A stretch of DNA of 64,000 nt from IMG/VR virus record IMGVR_UViG_3300030060_008074, positions 1-64,000 of that record; one strand, given 5' to 3'. The DNA comes from a virus. Position 1 is the first letter of the stretch. Each line of letters starts with the position of its first letter. A program made the translations under genes and the position numbers. The notes under the pieces were generated by a model, which saw only the letters and a program-made list of their open reading frames with translations, was not told where the DNA came from and searched no databases. Positions 6,451 through 14,717 of this stretch are shown one piece after another.

Positions 6451-7550
6451 TAGTATTGCTCCATCTTATCTAATTTAGCCATAAGTTTTTTGAACTCAGA
6501 TTTTTTCTTTTTATATTCTTTTTCTTTCTTTTCAATATCTCTACCATATCTAGTAGCTTTAGGTCCACCTTCTGGCTCTGCCTCTTGTTCCATATCTTTA
6601 TGAAGTTGACTTAAATCTTTATTTATCATCTTCATATCCATTTCAAGGTCCATTATTTCATCTTGCAATTTCATTTTTGCATCAAAATGTTTCCAAAGAC
6701 TAGTGGCTTCATTTACTTTATCCACATCAATAGTTTCCTTTATTTCTTTAGCCATCATTACAGAAAGACCTAAAGCATCAATTAACTTTTTAGCAGTATT
6801 AAAGTATTTTTTATCTAACTTCAATGCTGTTAAAGTTGTAGATAATCTATTCATTGAATAACCCTTAATTTTAGCTTTATCTAATGCTTTTTGTAAGTCT
6901 GCAGGCTTGAAGTTTCCAGTAGTTTTGATACCAATCATACTTTCATTTAATTTGCCTTCAGTAACTCTTCCGTTCGATACAAAAAATGAATGTGGTTTTT
7001 GATTCCAAGTTTTAGGGTCTCCTTGAAAGTCCATATCTTCTTTCTTACCAGTTGATTTCATACCGCTTGACGTTACTACTGGCTCGTTTTCATAATAGAA
7101 CCATTTACCATTTTTTTCTTGAGCCACAGCAGTTGCCCAACGTGGAGGTGTTGCAGTAAATTTTGATTTGAAAGCTTTATATTTCGCTGAAGCTTCATTT
7201 AATTTATCATATCCTGATCCGTACGGCGCTGCCTTTCCATCGTGGTCTGGAGCAACTGACTCTTCTTTTTCATATCTATGAGATTGATCCGCGCATATGG
7301 CTTCTGATATAAATACCTTTTTTCCCTTTCTTTTCTCTGAGCTAGGTTTCAATCCAGATACCATTACCGGGTCAAAGCTTGTGGCTCCCGTACTCGGAAA
7401 CTTTACATAGGCAACATTACCCTTAACCTTATTAACTACTCCATACTCACCGAATGATTTATCGTGTATGAAGTCGCCTTTTTTAGGCTTTTGCTCTGTT
7501 AATAGGCTTAATTCTTCTTTTATGATATTTATGATTTCTGACTTTTTCAT
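6450..7550 (-). CDS. Large leader-type protein, possible polyprotein, 366 aa
   Basis: Begins MKKSEIINIIKEELSLLTE, a longer leader ending in L-T-E at residue 19. A small beta-rich domain follows (about 24-75: KGDFIHDKSFGEYGVVNKVK), resembling KOW/SH3-like barrels. The middle domain has KWFYYENEPVV and a region around 130-200. The last 90 residues form a long charged coiled coil. Further L/I-x-E sites occur at residues 83 (ISE), 119 (LNE) and 203 (LNE), so it could be cut into several pieces during head maturation. No known family; function unknown. Confidence 0.6.
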   Translation of the reverse strand: MKKSEIINIIKEELSLLTEQKPKKGDFIHDKSFGEYGVVNKVKGNVAYVKFPSTGATSFDPVMVSGLKPSSEKRKGKKVFISEAICADQSHRYEKEESVAPDHDGKAAPYGSGYDKLNEASAKYKAFKSKFTATPPRWATAVAQEKNGKWFYYENEPVVTSSGMKSTGKKEDMDFQGDPKTWNQKPHSFFVSNGRVTEGKLNESMIGIKTTGNFKPADLQKALDKAKIKGYSMNRLSTTLTALKLDKKYFNTAKKLIDALGLSVMMAKEIKETIDVDKVNEATSLWKHFDAKMKLQDEIMDLEMDMKMINKDLSQLHKDMEQEAEPEGGPKATRYGRDIEKKEKEYKKKKSEFKKLMAKLDKMEQY

Positions 7551-7551
7551 G

Positions 7552-7917
7552 TTAAGATGGTATAGTAGCGCCTTTTCTATTAAGAGTATTTGTCAATTCA
7601 GCTACCCCTTTGTATGCTTTATTAAAAGCTCCCTTCAAGTGACTGTATCTAGAACTATCAGCTGCTTTCATTTGATTTTCCATTCTTTCAATTTGAGTTC
7701 TTAATTCTCTCATCTTTTCTACATAAGGGTCCTTTCTCATTTTTGGAGCCTCTTCTAATCCCATATCTTGAGGCGGTAAATCATCAGTACTACCTTTATG
7801 GTCTTGATCTGCTACATCCTCCTCTTCAGTTAATGGATTCCATTTCATTTTCATGAGCTTTGAAGAAGGAAGTTCTCCTAAATAAGCACTTTCTTGAATT
7901 ATCTTTTTAAGTTTCAT
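7552..7917 (-). CDS. Leader-type protein, 121 aa
   Basis: Begins MKLKKIIQE, with a possible cut after I-Q-E at residue 9 and a second L-x-E (L-G-E) a few residues on. The middle is acidic and disordered (EEEDVADQDHKGSTDDLPPQ), the C-terminal half a charged helix with coiled-coil character (MRELRTQIERMENQMKAADS). Gene spacing is one base from the next leader gene. A scaffold-like or head-internal role is possible. Confidence 0.55.
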   Translation of the reverse strand: MKLKKIIQESAYLGELPSSKLMKMKWNPLTEEEDVADQDHKGSTDDLPPQDMGLEEAPKMRKDPYVEKMRELRTQIERMENQMKAADSSRYSHLKGAFNKAYKGVAELTNTLNRKGATIPS

Positions 7918-7933
7918 TATTTCTCTCCTATAT

Positions 7934-7945
7934 TATATAAATATC
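7934..7945 (-). promoter_or_regulatory. GATATTTATATA motif, possible late promoter (L2)
   Basis: Minus-strand GATATTTATATA, 16 nt ahead of the ATG at 7917, with AGGAGAG between. Matches the copies at 15067 and 57276. Confidence 0.4.
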
Positions 7946-7954
7946 AAGGTATAC

Positions 7955-8311
7955 CTAAAAGGCATCCATTATTATCTCATCTATTTTACCCTGTACATCT
8001 TCAACAGTTGCTTCCATTGTCATCATAATATTTGCCTGAAACCTTGCAACTTCTTCTCCATCATTGTATATTACAATTGTTGGTACAACTACTATTTTAT
8101 ATTTAGCAGCAGCTTTTGTATCTTTTTGAATATCTATAAATTTTTTGCTACACTCTTTTAGTTCTCCTAACCATGGTACTTTATTAGCCTCATTAAACCC
8201 AGCATTAAATTGTACTACACATATTCCATCGCCTTTACATGGACTCTGAGCTTTTGTAGAAAAGCTACTAATAAAAAGTAATAATGCCAATATGTATCCC
8301 ATGTACTTCAT
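7955..8311 (-). CDS. Exported thioredoxin-fold protein lacking the CxxC site, 118 aa
   Basis: A signal peptide (MKYMGYILALLLFISSFSTK, cleavage near AQ) is followed by a compact thioredoxin-like domain. Visible are the first beta strand (ICVVQFNAGF), the segment where W-C-x-x-C should lie (NEANKVPWLGEL, no Cys), a helix with LKECSKKFIDI, and the cis-Pro strand VVVPTIVIYNDGEEVARF. The redox Cys pair is missing, although two other Cys precede the fold (SPCKGDGIC). Probably a periplasmic binding or adaptor protein rather than a disulfide oxidoreductase. Confidence 0.65.
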   Translation of the reverse strand: MKYMGYILALLLFISSFSTKAQSPCKGDGICVVQFNAGFNEANKVPWLGELKECSKKFIDIQKDTKAAAKYKIVVVPTIVIYNDGEEVARFQANIMMTMEATVEDVQGKIDEIIMDAF

Positions 8312-8320
8312 AACTCTCTC

Positions 8321-8605
8321 CTATCTTAGTTTGTCTATCTTTTCCTCTAATCTTTTTATAGATTCTTTTAATTCTTTGACATCTTCTTGAGTTGTCATAA
8401 TTGTTTGACGTACTAATTGGTCTTTCATATCAAATTCCATACGCGTTATTTCTGCTGGAGGAGGTTCTGGCAATAATTTTGCCTCTTCAATATCAGCCTG
8501 TAGAGCAAACCACATACCAACTATAGTAAAAATTAGAACCGCAATACCTGCTAAAGTCTTTATACTTAACTTTAACGTTGTGTCTTCATTTAACTCTTTT
8601 GCCAT
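8321..8605 (-). CDS. Single-helix membrane protein with coiled coil, 94 aa
   Basis: One membrane segment (about 14-35, LSIKTLAGIAVLIFTIVGMW), then a Pro-rich stretch (LPEPPPAE) and a C-terminal coiled coil (VKELKESIKRLEEKIDKLR). Topology resembles inner-membrane spanins or tail-tape accessory proteins, but neither can be shown. It lies between two exported-protein genes, so an envelope role is reasonable. Confidence 0.5.
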   Translation of the reverse strand: MAKELNEDTTLKLSIKTLAGIAVLIFTIVGMWFALQADIEEAKLLPEPPPAEITRMEFDMKDQLVRQTIMTTQEDVKELKESIKRLEEKIDKLR

Positions 8606-8616
8606 CTTTCTCTTCC

Positions 8617-9693
8617 TTAAAATACTCTATAGTTTATACCTGCACTAAATCCGTGCCAAGTTCTGTTCCAATATTTGTTGTAATTTCCTTCTACAAACAC
8701 TCCTAAATTTTTACTAAACCAGTGTCCTAATATTATACCACCAGAGTAGTCATTCCATTGGCCTTCATTAAAATTGTAATAACTAAATTCATTTTCATCA
8801 TCACTAAAATGTAATGGCATTAGGCTACCCCATGCATGTAACCAACTTGTTTTAGTGTATTTGTAATAATCAAATCCTACTACCCATGAGTGTGTCCATT
8901 GTACTGGTAGCTCGTTTCTCTTTTTCTCAGTGTAGTTCGCAAGTGCTTGTGGTATAACAACAGCTTCCCATACCTCTGTACTAGTTGCTACTGAATTTCC
9001 TGATGGATCAAAATATTCTGCTCCGCCTTGTCCATCAAATTCTACTGTATATCCTTCTTGTAGAGCTAATTGAGTATAATGTAAATTGCCATTTGATAGT
9101 AGCCACTCTTCTAGTGGATCAAATCCATAAGGCTCTGACATTCTCTGTGCTACACCAATATTAACAGATATACCCTTCCATTCCTTTCTGTACCTTAATG
9201 AAGATTCAAAGAATTTTACATCAGCAAAACCGTCACGTAAATATTCTGCTTTAACTAGCCAGTCGGTAGCTATATATCTGACCATATGATGATAGTCAAA
9301 ATATTCTTGGCCTTCTTGTCTTTTATATTCATGTTGAAATAAAAATTCTACTTGATTTGACCATCTACCTATTGTTGCTGCATCACTAAAACTATTTTCT
9401 GTTCCATTTTTGAATGCCTCTTTAGGTTCATATCCAAATCTCTTTATTTTTCTAGCGCCAAATAATACTGAATAATCATAAGGTGTTTTAATTGTTTGTG
9501 TCTCTAGTCCATTCGTAACACTATAAACATCTACGTCTGATACAGAAGTATTACCATTCACAGCTCCATAAACTGTTGAGTACTTAAAAAAGTCTTTAGT
9601 AAAAGTTTTAACATCTACTTGGCCACAGCATTTTTTAGGTGCTGCACAACCAGCTAAAACAACTAATAATATAATGAGTATCTTTTTCATCAT
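8617..9693 (-). CDS. Putative outer-membrane beta-barrel protein, 358 aa
   Basis: A hydrophobic leader ending in LVVLAGC suggests a lipoprotein or a Sec signal. The mature part is dominated by alternating amphipathic strands rich in Tyr and Trp (such as VEFLFQHEYKR and LGVFVEGNYNKYW), and the chain ends in INYRVF, a C-terminal aromatic typical of outer-membrane barrels recognised by the BAM machinery. No specific porin family recognised. Its gene precedes, in the direction of transcription, the thioredoxin-fold gene and follows the giant T9SS protein. It could change the infected cell surface or block receptors. Role inferred only. Confidence 0.6.
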   Translation of the reverse strand: MMKKILIILLVVLAGCAAPKKCCGQVDVKTFTKDFFKYSTVYGAVNGNTSVSDVDVYSVTNGLETQTIKTPYDYSVLFGARKIKRFGYEPKEAFKNGTENSFSDAATIGRWSNQVEFLFQHEYKRQEGQEYFDYHHMVRYIATDWLVKAEYLRDGFADVKFFESSLRYRKEWKGISVNIGVAQRMSEPYGFDPLEEWLLSNGNLHYTQLALQEGYTVEFDGQGGAEYFDPSGNSVATSTEVWEAVVIPQALANYTEKKRNELPVQWTHSWVVGFDYYKYTKTSWLHAWGSLMPLHFSDDENEFSYYNFNEGQWNDYSGGIILGHWFSKNLGVFVEGNYNKYWNRTWHGFSAGINYRVF

Positions 9694-9704
9694 CTTCTCC
9701 TAGT

Positions 9705-10130
9705 TTACATCGCCTTGTCTAGTATCTTAACGCGATTAAGTCCTTTTAAGAATTTTTTTGTTGGTACCAGTGCATTTCCTATGTCAGTACGCTTGGCGCT
9801 TGTCTTTCCTTGATAGTCATCATATTTTTCTATTGATACTTTAGTGACATCAACAGTGCTGTCGTTTAAGTAGTGTTGTGTTTGATATATAAAATAAACT
9901 TCAGGTGGATAGCCACTTCCTTGTACGACATGATATTGCATGTGCTTAAACATTTTACCACCTTCATATGTTTTAAGTCGTTTATTTGCAGCTGCAACGT
10001 CGCCTCTTCCAACTCCAAAGCCTAAGCCTTGTAATACGTCGATAACTTTGTTAGCATTTTTATCTTTCACATACTTCATTTCAAAATTATAGTCTGTGAA
10101 TTCTTTTAGTATTTTCTGTAGTTTTATCAT
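9705..10130 (-). CDS. Leader-type protein, 141 aa
   Basis: Begins MIKLQKILKE, a clear family leader with a possible cut after L-K-E at residue 10. The rest is a basic alpha/beta protein (VIDVLQGLGFGVGRGDVAAA, then MQYHVVQGSGYPPEVYFIYQ). No family recognised. Its ATG overlaps the stop of the giant T9SS protein by four bases. Note that this leader protein is co-transcribed with exported proteins, so expression alone does not separate the two classes. Confidence 0.6.
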   Translation of the reverse strand: MIKLQKILKEFTDYNFEMKYVKDKNANKVIDVLQGLGFGVGRGDVAAANKRLKTYEGGKMFKHMQYHVVQGSGYPPEVYFIYQTQHYLNDSTVDVTKVSIEKYDDYQGKTSAKRTDIGNALVPTKKFLKGLNRVKILDKAM

Positions 10131-13100
10131 TGTTTTACCACTCTCGTATTAAATTTTCTATCATTATATATAAGTATCAAGTTGTACACCCCGTTTGGAT
10201 AGTCTGATAAATCAATTCTCTTAGAAGTTTCTCTCGTCATCAATTTACCCATAATATCGTATATCTCTACCTCAACTTCTAATCTTGTATCTATATTTAT
10301 CATATCTCCTGTAGGATTAGGATAAATCATTATTCCCATAGAGCTTATATCTTCTACTGATGTTGGCCAACCTAATTGACAGTAATCATACATTGATTGA
10401 CAACTAGCATCCCAATCGTCAGTACAGCAATATGAATCTACATCTATTACCCAAGCATAGCACCCATCGTTTAACCAATAAGGAACTCCTGGTCCTCCAT
10501 AACAACCTGCATCATATAAACAAGCTGAAGAATCTGAAACATTTGCTGCTGGATTGTAGTTATATGCACCTACATCTGTACATCCAAGAACTGCTGTTAT
10601 ACATGAACCGTCGTCATAACATGCGTTTGAATTATAGTTAACCGCTAATGGATCTGTACAACCTCCAATATAACAACAAGAATTATCTAGTGTATTAGCT
10701 AAAGGATCGAAGTTAAGTGCAGTATTATCTGTACAACCATAGATAAATGGTATACATGTTCCATTGTCCGTGTTGGCAGTTGGGTCATAATTGTACTGTG
10801 TAGAATCTGTACAACCATAGATAAATGGTATACAACTTCCGTTATCTGTGTTAGCTCCAGCATCATAATTAAACATTGTTGGGTCTGTACAACCATAGAT
10901 AAATGGTACACAGCTTCCGTCATCTGTATTTGCCGATGGATCGTAATTAAACTGGCTAGGATCAGTGCATCCATAAATATATGGTACGCAACTTCCGTCA
11001 TCTGTATTTGCTGTTGGCATATAATTGTAAGCACTTGAATCTGTACAACCATAAATATATGGTATACAGCTTCCGTCATCAGTGTTAGCAAGAGAATTGT
11101 AATTCAATGCTGTAGAGTCTGTACATCCTAATAACTCTGCTATACAAGTACCATCATCAGTATTTGCTAAAGCGTTGTAATTTATTGCTGTTGAATCTGT
11201 ACATCCGTAAAGATATGGTATACAGCTTCCATCATTTGTATTTGATAAAGCATCATAATTAAGAGCTGTTGAGTCTGTACAGCCATAAATGAATGGAATA
11301 CAAGAACCATTGTCTGTGTTAGCTGATGGGTCGTAGTTCCACATTGTCATATCCATACATCCATAGATAAACGGTATACATGAATAGTCTTCTGTATTTG
11401 CTAGTGGGTCATAATTAAATGCCGTTGGGTCTAGACAACCAAATACCTTTGCTATGCATGGGTCAGTTTGGTCTACTACCGAAGTCCATTGTACTGTAGC
11501 ATATTGGTCATAATTGTATTGAGTAGAATCCATACAGCCAAATATTGCATAATTAAGACAATAGCTTCCGTCATCGTAGTCTGCTACAAATCCTTGCGTA
11601 TGATATTCTAAATAGGCTGCATCTGTGCAACCAGGATTGTAATAACAAGAGTTATCTGTTGTATTTGCAAATTGATTATAGTTAACTGCTAAAGAATCTA
11701 TACATCCATATATTTTAGGAATACAGTTATTTCCACAAAATGCTAAATCATCATAAATCATTCCGTATTGATTATATGATAATAGTGGGTCAGTAAATGA
11801 ATTTGTACCTCCTTCAGAAATAACTAAACCAATTGGATTTGTTATCTGGAACATACATTGATTTGATGTTGGTACAGACTGTCCAAATGAGTAAAAATAA
11901 GTTTTTATTTCTTGTTGAGTATTAAGATATATTGCTGTATCTAATATTAGGTCGTTAGGTCCTAAAGTAAACGGACCCCAAAAATTATTTCCTTGAGTTA
12001 CAACTAAGAATGAGCCTGCCCAGCCATTATCAGCCCAGTCAGTTAATGTTAAAGTATTCATGCAACCAGGATTTTGTAATTGTGCTGTAGCATTAGGGTC
12101 ATAATTAAATGCGTTTGTATCAACACAGCCAAATACATTTAGTGTAGCACATGAACTATCATCTACAGTTGCCATTGGATTAAATTCTTGATATGCAGGG
12201 TCTGTGCAACCTAATATAGGTGTCTGTACACATTCATTGACGAATCCTACATCTGAATAAGTATTACCAAAATCTCCTATACCTTGAGATATAGTATCAC
12301 ATTCAGTATAAACTATCCATGTTCCATCAATACCACCAAATTGAGCACCACCTAAACCATCACCAAAATCGTCATCAATTGTAAATTGTATTTCTGTGCC
12401 ATAATCAATACAAAGATATTTTGTTACTATTGCTCCCATTGGCTGACCTGAATAAGAACCAATAGGCTGCTCGTGTATTAAAGTTCCACCTATTGTATAA
12501 ATATCCCATCCAATTTCTTCTGCATATTGGTCTAACATTATCTCTACTGTTACTAACTCTTTGCCAGGCGAACAAGATATAGGACCGCCTCCACCACAAC
12601 TATTATCGTCTAATGTTGCAGCTGGATTATAGTTTGCTGAAGTAGAATCCATACAACCAGGAATATTGATACATGAACCATCATCTACACCTGCTAAAGG
12701 ATTATAGTTTAGAGCGTTTGGTTGAGTACATCCATAAATGAATATACATGGATCAACCAACCAGTCTTCACCAACAACCGCATTTACGTTTAATCCTGGT
12801 ACAAAAGTTCCTGTATTTCCATCAGCTTGAGCTTCAGTTGGCACAACATAAATTAAAACTGCTGGCGCATTACAGTTTGTAGGAAAGTTAACCCCATCTA
12901 CGAACCACTGTTGACCTGATATGTAGATTCTAGTACCAGCCGACCATAGTGAAGGGTCATTCCAATAATCTACTGAATCTATTCCAAAATAGTTTTGATT
13001 CCATGAAGTTAAATTACAACTACCTCCTGGTACAATTACACCGTTTGGTAATTCACCTGCCGTAGAATCATAGTTTGTTGCATTAGGGTTCATACAGCCC

Positions 13101-13588
13101 TGTATATACTGACATGACCCATCGTCGTAAGAAGCCAATGAGTCATAGTTTATTGCAATAGGGTCCGTACATCCATATACTGGAGGAGCACAAGGCAAAA
13201 TATTAACTAGCGTATCTAGTGTTGAAAAGCCTATAAGTGCTGCTGAATCAAGATAAAATATCATACCTTGACAATCATTCTGCATCTTGAATTCAGAATA
13301 AGGTCCCATAAGTTGACCTGATTGATATGATGCCCACCCATCTCCATAAGAATCATTTAACGTTACTAAATAATCGCCTGAATTACAATTTATTACTGTG
13401 TCTAGATATTCCCATGGCTGTGTAGGCTCATGGAATAGTAAAGTATCTCCGTTTGAATTAGATACAAATGTAAAACCTGACTCTTGATTTGCCCAATAAT
13501 CATACTGAACTGCAAATCTAACCCAACTATCTGTTTGGGCAAATAGAAAAGTTGGTATTAACAGCAGTAAAAATAAAAATTTTTTCAT
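10127..13588 (-). CDS. Giant Cys-rich repeat protein with T9SS type A sorting domain, 1153 aa
   Basis: A signal peptide (MKKFLFLLLLIPTFLFAQ) opens the protein. At least twenty copies of a unit built around GC-T/M-D-x-x-A-x-N-Y-x-x-x-A-N-x-D-D-G-S-C follow. The early copies are interrupted by beta-rich inserts (19-120, 165-285, 340-450, 500-630); from about residue 720 they run in tandem with a 26-residue period. Each unit has two Cys and an Asp/Asn-rich loop, which suggests disulfide-locked, perhaps calcium-binding modules. The last 76 residues (from IMIYPNPTGDMINI) are a textbook T9SS type A sorting domain: YPNPT, YDIMGKL, IDLSDYPNGVYNLI, final VVKQ. The product should be exported by the host T9SS to the cell surface. 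Similar repeats are common in flavobacterial surface proteins, so acquisition from a host is plausible. Confidence 0.85.
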   Translation of the reverse strand: MKKFLFLLLLIPTFLFAQTDSWVRFAVQYDYWANQESGFTFVSNSNGDTLLFHEPTQPWEYLDTVINCNSGDYLVTLNDSYGDGWASYQSGQLMGPYSEFKMQNDCQGMIFYLDSAALIGFSTLDTLVNILPCAPPVYGCTDPIAINYDSLASYDDGSCQYIQGCMNPNATNYDSTAGELPNGVIVPGGSCNLTSWNQNYFGIDSVDYWNDPSLWSAGTRIYISGQQWFVDGVNFPTNCNAPAVLIYVVPTEAQADGNTGTFVPGLNVNAVVGEDWLVDPCIFIYGCTQPNALNYNPLAGVDDGSCINIPGCMDSTSANYNPAATLDDNSCGGGGPISCSPGKELVTVEIMLDQYAEEIGWDIYTIGGTLIHEQPIGSYSGQPMGAIVTKYLCIDYGTEIQFTIDDDFGDGLGGAQFGGIDGTWIVYTECDTISQGIGDFGNTYSDVGFVNECVQTPILGCTDPAYQEFNPMATVDDSSCATLNVFGCVDTNAFNYDPNATAQLQNPGCMNTLTLTDWADNGWAGSFLVVTQGNNFWGPFTLGPNDLILDTAIYLNTQQEIKTYFYSFGQSVPTSNQCMFQITNPIGLVISEGGTNSFTDPLLSYNQYGMIYDDLAFCGNNCIPKIYGCIDSLAVNYNQFANTTDNSCYYNPGCTDAAYLEYHTQGFVADYDDGSYCLNYAIFGCMDSTQYNYDQYATVQWTSVVDQTDPCIAKVFGCLDPTAFNYDPLANTEDYSCIPFIYGCMDMTMWNYDPSANTDNGSCIPFIYGCTDSTALNYDALSNTNDGSCIPYLYGCTDSTAINYNALANTDDGTCIAELLGCTDSTALNYNSLANTDDGSCIPYIYGCTDSSAYNYMPTANTDDGSCVPYIYGCTDPSQFNYDPSANTDDGSCVPFIYGCTDPTMFNYDAGANTDNGSCIPFIYGCTDSTQYNYDPTANTDNGTCIPFIYGCTDNTALNFDPLANTLDNSCCYIGGCTDPLAVNYNSNACYDDGSCITAVLGCTDVGAYNYNPAANVSDSSACLYDAGCYGGPGVPYWLNDGCYAWVIDVDSYCCTDDWDASCQSMYDYCQLGWPTSVEDISSMGIMIYPNPTGDMINIDTRLEVEVEIYDIMGKLMTRETSKRIDLSDYPNGVYNLILIYNDRKFNTRVVKQ
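10640..11450 (-). repeat. Tandem 78-bp coding repeat inside the T9SS protein gene
   Basis: About ten near-identical 78-bp units, each coding for one 26-residue Cys-rich module. On the plus strand the phrase ACCATAGATAAATGG or a variant recurs at each unit boundary. Units differ at scattered positions, so the array is diverged rather than freshly duplicated. Confidence 0.75.
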
Positions 13589-13731
13589 AGTTCAAATCCC
13601 AAATTACATATCATAAATCGAAACTTACCTTTTTCGACCTTTATTTCCAATACTGTAAAAGTACCTAGTCGACATGTTAGACTGTACTTTTCTTTTTTAT
13701 TTCCTGCGTCAAATCCGTTTATCCAATTCAT
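13585..13731 (-). CDS. Hypothetical protein, 48 aa
   Basis: A short gene with a strong AAAGGAGAAATTGTT ribosome site and a TGA that overlaps the ATG of the giant T9SS protein. It encodes MNWINGFDAGNKKEKYSLTC, then RLGTFTVLEIKVEKGKFRFM and ICNLGFEL, which looks like a small beta-sheet protein. Its placement and coupling argue it is real. No function known; it could set the translation level of the large gene behind it. Confidence 0.65.
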   Translation of the reverse strand: MNWINGFDAGNKKEKYSLTCRLGTFTVLEIKVEKGKFRFMICNLGFEL

Positions 13732-13747
13732 AACAATTTCTCCTTTA

Positions 13748-14323
13748 TTACTTTTTAATAATATCTGTCAATTTACTAGATACTGACTCTTTCATACTCT
13801 TATATATAGCCTTAAATTCTTTTTTAGTTTTACCATCTAAATACCTATCCAAACCAAATGCATTTGCCGGCCTAATTAGAGATGCTATTTTGCCCTTATT
13901 TATGAATTTACCATATTTTTTACCGTATGGAGACATTCTAATCCAAGTCTGTATACCATCTGCTAGGTCTTTAGACATCTTAATACCTTCTATTGAAGAA
14001 GTTTTTCCTTTTACTATGTCTTCTAAGCCTTGCTTTGCAGTTAGTCCTCTTCCTCCTGATGAACCTTTATCTGCCTTTCTCTGGAAAAAAGATGCATCTC
14101 GCTTTTGTGGCTTTTCTTTTTTACCTTTATCCTTTAAAAATTTATCAGATACTTTCTTTTCTTTATTGTATGCTATCTTAGCTGGATGGTCGTCTGGTAA
14201 TTTTTTAGCAGATCCTGCAGGCATTAAATCATTTTCTCCAGTTTTAGGGTCTTTATATCTTATCATGGTTTTATCTTTCAAACCAGTATATTCAAATTCA
14301 TTTAGCATGCTTTTTAGTTTCAT
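13748..14323 (-). CDS. Leader-type protein, 191 aa
   Basis: The preferred start at 14323 gives MKLKSMLNE, a family leader with a possible cut after L-N-E at residue 9, and has AAGGGAT upstream. The frame is open 17 codons further, but those lie inside the nuclease gene. The mature part is Lys-rich (DKFLKDKGKKEKPQKRDASF), with a central ordered domain around KMSKDLADGIQTWIRMSPYG. No family recognised. High positive charge would suit DNA contact inside a head. Confidence 0.6.
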   Translation of the reverse strand: MKLKSMLNEFEYTGLKDKTMIRYKDPKTGENDLMPAGSAKKLPDDHPAKIAYNKEKKVSDKFLKDKGKKEKPQKRDASFFQRKADKGSSGGRGLTAKQGLEDIVKGKTSSIEGIKMSKDLADGIQTWIRMSPYGKKYGKFINKGKIASLIRPANAFGLDRYLDGKTKKEFKAIYKSMKESVSSKLTDIIKK

Positions 14324-14327
14324 ATTA

Positions 14328-14717
14328 CTATCCCTTAAATACTTTCTTTTTACCTCCATCATAAACATATGCATGACCTTCAGTAATCAATTGGTTATTT
14401 ACACAAATGGTATTTTCATTTTCGTCTTGTATAAAAATTTCACCAAGAACTCTACCGTACTTACCAACTCCATACGATTTAAGTCTAAAATATCCTGGTT
14501 TAGAACTAACCTCCTCTAAAAGCTTTTTATTTCTTTCTTTGGCTGCTAATCCTTTTTTCTTTTCATCAAGGTCTCTTGTCCTGCTTTCCCAGCAGTCTAT
14601 ACCTTTGTATCTAATTCTTTTTTTAACCCAAATGTCAAATCCTACATCGATAAGAGCATCGATAGTGTCTCCATCAACTACTCTTTCTAACTTACCTCGA
14701 TATATGTACTTTTCCAT
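14328..14717 (-). CDS. Staphylococcal-nuclease-like (SNase) protein, 129 aa
   Basis: A small OB-fold nuclease of the thermonuclease family, which cuts DNA and RNA with calcium. Family motifs are in order: RVVDGDTIDALIDVGFD (metal-binding Asp), RIRYKGIDCWESR (Arg and Glu of the active site), GKYGRVLGEIFI (second Arg) and INxxLITEGHAYVY near the end. No signal peptide or leader of the block's type, so it is predicted to be cytoplasmic. It may degrade host nucleic acid or process phage DNA. It sits one base from the membrane Cys-rich gene. Confidence 0.85.
   Translation of the reverse strand: MEKYIYRGKLERVVDGDTIDALIDVGFDIWVKKRIRYKGIDCWESRTRDLDEKKKGLAAKERNKKLLEEVSSKPGYFRLKSYGVGKYGRVLGEIFIQDENENTICVNNQLITEGHAYVYDGGKKKVFKG

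Noticed and set aside
10699-11091. Alternative minus-strand frame of 130 codons inside the T9SS gene
   Set aside because: It arises from translating the 78-bp repeat in another frame, as shown by its own internal repetition.
10640-11450. Regular 78-bp repeats that could suggest a CRISPR array
   Set aside because: The repeats are in frame and code for the Cys-rich modules of the T9SS protein; there are no constant repeats with unique spacers.
13890-14519. Long open frame of 209 codons on the plus strand
   Set aside because: It is antisense to the leader protein and the nuclease gene, which have clear motifs and ribosome sites. Its product has no recognisable feature and the window shows no other plus-strand gene.
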